Source: JBFHDX01 sp041584475
Lineage (GTDB): Bacteria; Pseudomonadota; Alphaproteobacteria; UBA8366; JADFVY01
Assembly: GCA_041584475.1 (NCBI GenBank)
Contig: JBFHDX010000031.1
Coordinates: 1 to 33,321 of the forward strand
Length of the DNA: 33,321 nt
Direction: 5' to 3'
Shown here one piece after another: positions 30,409 through 33,321 of the stretch. The notes under the pieces are model-generated. The model made no database searches. It worked only from the letters and a program-made list of their open reading frames with translations, and had not been told where the DNA came from. Position numbers and translations under genes: made by a program. How positions within the stretch are numbered: position 1 is the stretch's first letter; each line of letters starts with the position of its first letter.

Positions 30409-31203
30409 ATGACGAAGACGACGCGGATCATCGTTTCGGCCGCGCTGATCGCGATCGCGGCCGGCCATGTTGCGGCGCTGGCCGATGACGAAAGCCGGCG
30501 CCGCGGCGGTGACGAGCAGGAATACAGGATCAAGTCGGAGCGTGGCGGCTGCGAGTACAGATTCAGGGAGACCCGCAAAGGCTATACGGAATCGCTCAAG
30601 TGCGACGGCATCTGGCGGGACATCGCCCGGCAGAAGTACGAACACGAGGCGGGCGGCTGCAAGTACAAATACAAGGCCGACCGGCACGGCTACGAGGAGA
30701 AGTACGAATGCAAGAAGGGCTGGTCCGGCTACGGGGCACCGCCGCGCCGCGGACCGGCGAACGTCTACGAGGCGCCGTCGAACGCCGCGCTCGGCGTGCC
30801 GCTTGGCCGCTGCGACCATGAGCTGCTCGGCAAGATCCTCGGCGGGATCGCCGGCGCCGCGGTCGGCTCGCGCGTCGGCAAGGGCGATGGCCGCACCGCG
30901 GCGGTCATCGGCGGCACGATTATCGGTGTGCTCATCGGCGGCAACATCGGGCGCACCATGGACCAGACCGACCAGCACTGCGTCGCGCAGGCGCTGACGC
31001 ACGCACCCGACGGCCAGACCGTGCGCTGGGACGATCCGGACGGGCGCGCGCAATATGCGGTGACGCCGACACGGACCGAGGCGAGCCGTGCCGGACGCTA
31101 CTGCCGCGAGTACCTCACCGAAGTGATCATCGATGGTCGTGCGCAACAGGCCTACGGAACGGCCTGCCGACAACCGGACGGTTCGTGGGAGAGAGCCGAA
31201 TAA
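30409..31203 (+). CDS. Exported glycine-zipper protein, RT0821/Lpp0805 surface-antigen type
   Basis: 264 residues. A signal peptide (1-25, cleavage after AALA) predicts export. The mature N-terminus carries two copies of a cysteine-flanked unit, 46-65 (GGCEYRFRETRKGYTESLKC) and 82-101 (GGCKYKYKADRHGYEEKYEC), with identical cysteine spacing. The middle (about 138-172) is a double glycine-zipper membrane segment (LGGIAGAAVGSRVG, IGGTIIGVLIGGNIG). The C-terminus (GQTVRWDDPDGRAQYAVTPTRT, YCREYLTEVIIDGRAQQAYGTACR) matches the rickettsial 17-kDa/RT0821-like outer-membrane antigen family. It probably sits in the outer membrane or periplasm; role unknown. GGGAG precedes the ATG. No lipobox cysteine is seen. 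Confidence 0.85.
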   Translation: MTKTTRIIVSAALIAIAAGHVAALADDESRRRGGDEQEYRIKSERGGCEYRFRETRKGYTESLKCDGIWRDIARQKYEHEAGGCKYKYKADRHGYEEKYECKKGWSGYGAPPRRGPANVYEAPSNAALGVPLGRCDHELLGKILGGIAGAAVGSRVGKGDGRTAAVIGGTIIGVLIGGNIGRTMDQTDQHCVAQALTHAPDGQTVRWDDPDGRAQYAVTPTRTEASRAGRYCREYLTEVIIDGRAQQAYGTACRQPDGSWERAE

Positions 31204-31244
31204 CGACGCTTCCGCCGCCGACGGCACAATTTTTGCTAGGCGGG

Positions 31245-31274
31245 TTAACAATCTCTCCACGTTTGTCCTATATC
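31245..31274 (+). promoter_or_regulatory. Likely promoter of kdsD-lptCA
   Basis: TTAACA (31245-31250) is followed after 17-18 bp by CTATATC (31268-31274), giving five and four matches to the consensus hexamers in an AT-rich patch. The start would fall near 31282, which argues against the upstream ATG at 31276 and for the kdsD start at 31348. Confidence 0.45.
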
Positions 31275-31347
31275 TATGGGCGCAGCGGGTCGTATGGCGA
31301 TCCGAACCGGAAGCGCGTCTTCCGGCAAAGATAAGGATGGGACCTGC

Positions 31348-32355
31348 ATGACAGCCGCCAACGAGACCGGCGCCGCGAAACGCGATACGGTTGCCTCCGG
31401 CAGCCGTCCCGACGTGGCGTCCGCGCGTCGGGTCCTGCGACTCGAGTCCGAGGGCATCGATGCGCTCGCCGCGTCGCTCGGCGACAGCTTCGTCGCTGCG
31501 CTCGACCTGCTGGCCGGTGCCAAGGGCCGGGTCATCGTCACCGGCATGGGCAAGAGCGGCCACATCGCCCGAAAGATCGCCTCGACGCTGGCCTCGACCG
31601 GAACCCCGGCGCAGTATGTGCACCCGGCGGAGGCGAGCCACGGCGACCTCGGCATGATCACGCCCGACGACGCCGTGCTGGCGCTTTCCAATTCCGGCGA
31701 GACGCAGGAGTTGCGCGACCTTCTCGAATATACGCGACGCTTCTCGATCCCGTTGATCGCCGTCACGGCGCGCGCGGGCAGCTCGCTCGACGAGACGGCC
31801 GACGTCACGCTGCTGCTGCCGCCCAGTCCGGAGGCGTGCCCCATGGGGCTGGCGCCGACGACCTCGACGACGGCGAGCCTCGCGCTCGGCGACGCGCTGG
31901 CGGTCGCTCTCCTCGAACGCAAGGGGTTCTCGCCGCAGGATTTCCGCGTCCTGCACCCGGGCGGCAAGCTGGGCAGCAGCCTGCTGCGCGTCGCCGACCT
32001 GATGCACACCGGCGACGCCGTGCCGCTGTGCGGCCTCGATCTGCCGATGGCCGAGGCGATACTCGTGATCACCGCGAAAAGCTTCGGATGCGTCGGCGTC
32101 GTCGACGGCACGGGCCGGCTGGCCGGGGTCATCACCGACGGCGACCTGCGACGTCATATGGGCCGCACGCTGTTCGACCAGACCGCGGGTTCGGTGATGA
32201 CCGCGAACCCGAAACACATCCGGCCGCAGGCGCTTGCCGCCGAGGCGGTCGCCCTGATGAACCAGTACTCCATTACCGGGCTGTTCGTTGTCGAAGACGG
32301 CCGGCCCGTCGGGATCCTGCATATTCATGACTGCCTTCGCGCCGGAGTCGTCTGA
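31348..32355 (+). CDS. kdsD: D-arabinose 5-phosphate isomerase (KpsF/GutQ family)
   Basis: 335 residues. It converts ribulose 5-phosphate to arabinose 5-phosphate, the first step toward Kdo in LPS. The N-terminal SIS domain carries VIVTGMGKSGHIARKIASTL, PAQYVHPAEASHGDLGM and LALSNSGETQEL, then CPMGLAPTTSTTASLALGDALAVALLE. Two CBS domains (about 215-335) follow HPGGKLG. The ATG at 31348 is preferred over 31276 because the latter coincides with the probable transcription start. Its stop lies 29 bp inside lptC, so the two genes overlap. The neighbouring lptC-lptA supports an LPS role rather than a sugar-alcohol GutQ role. Confidence 0.93.
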   Translation: MTAANETGAAKRDTVASGSRPDVASARRVLRLESEGIDALAASLGDSFVAALDLLAGAKGRVIVTGMGKSGHIARKIASTLASTGTPAQYVHPAEASHGDLGMITPDDAVLALSNSGETQELRDLLEYTRRFSIPLIAVTARAGSSLDETADVTLLLPPSPEACPMGLAPTTSTTASLALGDALAVALLERKGFSPQDFRVLHPGGKLGSSLLRVADLMHTGDAVPLCGLDLPMAEAILVITAKSFGCVGVVDGTGRLAGVITDGDLRRHMGRTLFDQTAGSVMTANPKHIRPQALAAEAVALMNQYSITGLFVVEDGRPVGILHIHDCLRAGVV

Positions 32356-33058
32356 CATCGCCGGGCCGGCCGGCGGACCGGACCCGCTGGCGATCAACGC
32401 CGGCGAGGGCACGCGTCGCCTGCTCGCCGAGTATTTCTCGGTCGACGATCAGCGTCGCGCGGGGCGACGCTACGGCCGGTTCGTCGGCTTCGCGAAGCTG
32501 TTCCTGCTGACCCTGGCCGCGGCGATGATCGCCGCCGTCGTGATCTGGCCGCAGCTGCGCAACGACGAGGCGGTGTTCAATATCGGTCCGGTCCGCATCG
32601 AGCAGGAGGACGTGGAGTCGCTGCGCGTCGTCAATGCGCGGATCAGCGGTTCGAGCGCCGAGGGACGGCCCTACGCGGTCACGTTCGACAACGCGAGCCA
32701 GACGCGCAAGGATGCCGATCTCGTGACGCTTGCCCTGCCGAAGGCCGATATCGTCCTACGCGACGAATCCTGGCTCGCGGTGGAGGCGCCGAGCGGTCGC
32801 TACCATCGCGAAAACCGCGTCCTCGAACTCGACGACTCGGTGACCCTGTTCCACGACAGCGGCCTCGAACTGAGGACCGGCGGCGTCAGCTTCAACCTCG
32901 CGAAGGGGACGGGTGCCGGGTACGACCCGCTGGAAGCGCAGGCGCCGTTCGGACAGCTGCAGGCACAGGGCTTCCGGATCCGCGAGAAAACGGCGGTGTT
33001 CCATTTCGTCGGCCCGGCCCGCGCGATCCTGTTTGCCGCCCCGGGGTCGGTTCCGTGA
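32327..33058 (+). CDS. lptC: LPS export ABC transporter periplasmic protein LptC
   Basis: 243 residues. A 55-residue cytoplasmic N-terminus is followed by one membrane helix (about 56-74, AKLFLLTLAAAMIAAVVIW) and a periplasmic beta-jellyroll domain, the LptC arrangement. LptC links the LptB2FG transporter to LptA. Family-like strands include YAVTFDNASQ, ADIVLRDESWLAVEAPSGRYHRENRVLELDDSVTLFHDSG and AQGFRIREKTAVFHFVG. The N-terminal tail is longer than in E. coli but usual for alphaproteobacteria. It overlaps kdsD by 29 bp and its stop overlaps the likely lptA GTG, pointing to one tightly coupled transcript. Confidence 0.9.
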   Translation: MTAFAPESSDIAGPAGGPDPLAINAGEGTRRLLAEYFSVDDQRRAGRRYGRFVGFAKLFLLTLAAAMIAAVVIWPQLRNDEAVFNIGPVRIEQEDVESLRVVNARISGSSAEGRPYAVTFDNASQTRKDADLVTLALPKADIVLRDESWLAVEAPSGRYHRENRVLELDDSVTLFHDSGLELRTGGVSFNLAKGTGAGYDPLEAQAPFGQLQAQGFRIREKTAVFHFVGPARAILFAAPGSVP

Positions 33059-33321
33059 GCTGCCGATCCATGACGCGCGTGGTTGCGCTGGCGGCGGCGT
33101 TGGCGCTCGCCGTCGGCGGCGCGTTGCCGGCGGCGGCACAGGGTGACGTGGTGCCGCTCGAAATCACGGCCGAAAAGGGCCTCGAATGGCGGCGCAGCGA
33201 GAATTCGCTGCTCGCCCAGGGCAGCGTCGTGGTGACCCGCGGGCCGACGCGGCTCGAGGCCGAGTCGGTGAACGCGTATTATCGCAAGGCGGACGAGGGC
33301 GGCAGCGAGGAGATCTATCGC
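33055..33321 (+). CDS. lptA: LPS transport periplasmic protein LptA (partial, cut by window end)
   Basis: The first 89 codons of an OstA/LptA-type gene. A signal peptide (VVALAAALALAVGGALPAAAQ) is followed by PLEITAEKGLEWRRSENSLLAQGSVVVTRGPTRLEAESVNAYYRK, the start of the OstA beta-jellyroll, in which LPS is carried across the periplasm. GTG at 33055 overlaps the lptC TGA as GTGA and has GGGG upstream; ATG at 33070 is the alternative start without a ribosome-binding site. The frame is open at the window edge. By common alphaproteobacterial gene order lptB and rpoN may follow, which cannot be seen here. Confidence 0.88.
   Translation, partial: MSCRSMTRVVALAAALALAVGGALPAAAQGDVVPLEITAEKGLEWRRSENSLLAQGSVVVTRGPTRLEAESVNAYYRKADEGGSEEIYR

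Noticed and set aside
1..33321. CRISPR array, insertion sequence, prophage or defence genes
   Set aside because: No regularly spaced repeats, transposase, integrase, toxin-antitoxin or nuclease gene was seen; all confident genes are housekeeping or envelope functions.

Overview
This GC-rich window looks chromosomal and most likely comes from an alphaproteobacterium of the Rhodospirillales type. The grounds are an Azospirillum-like glutamate synthase small subunit, an NrnC-type nano-RNase, an FzlA-like GST-fold protein, a complex I NDUFA9-family protein, and a kdsD-lptC-lptA block. Only housekeeping and envelope genes are visible. I see no insertion sequence, phage gene, integrase, CRISPR array or rRNA.

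Layout. From 1 to 1434 there is a secreted histidine phosphatase gene (minus) with its own terminator and a sigma-54-like promoter, followed by tRNA-Ser(GGA) (minus). A small two-helix membrane protein (1435-1770, plus) converges on a long minus-strand run of mostly translation genes that reads from about 14007 down to 1789. In transcription order this run is thrS, infC, rpmI, rplT, pheS, pheT, a J-domain protein, a Uup-like ABC-F ATPase, a YbaK-type deacylase and lepA. The first six have the same order as in E. coli. infC appears to use the rare start codon ATA. Just upstream of thrS on the same strand are two overlapping glycosyltransferase genes (GT4 then GT9, 14075-16215).

From 16275 to 18610 there are an alpha/beta hydrolase, a convergent SDR/epimerase-like gene and two small single-helix membrane proteins. 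From 18667 to 26409 (all minus) come gltD, gltB, an FzlA-like protein and an SLC30A9-like cation efflux protein. The fzlA-like gene seems to have its own promoter so close to the ATG that its mRNA may be leaderless. Divergent from gltD, across a 391-bp gap holding a 33-bp near-perfect palindrome, is uppP (plus), overlapped by a DNA-alkylation-repair (AlkD-like) gene.

The right end holds an NDUFA9-family gene (minus), then on the plus strand tRNA-Leu(CAG), nrnC, a cysteine- and glycine-rich surface-antigen-like protein, kdsD, lptC and the start of lptA. The last three make and export lipopolysaccharide: KdsD makes the Kdo precursor and LptC/LptA carry LPS across the periplasm. UppP recycles the lipid carrier and the GT9/GT4 pair probably builds surface glycan, so envelope assembly is the second theme after translation.

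Non-ATG starts are frequent: GTG for pheT, the GT9 gene, uppP and lptA; TTG for the CDF gene, the alkD-like gene and nrnC; ATA for infC. Several sit in four-base start/stop overlaps. No wholly new multi-gene system is evident. The strongest leads are regulatory: the gltD/uppP palindrome, the infC ATA start, the sigma-54-like promoter and the possible leaderless fzlA transcript.
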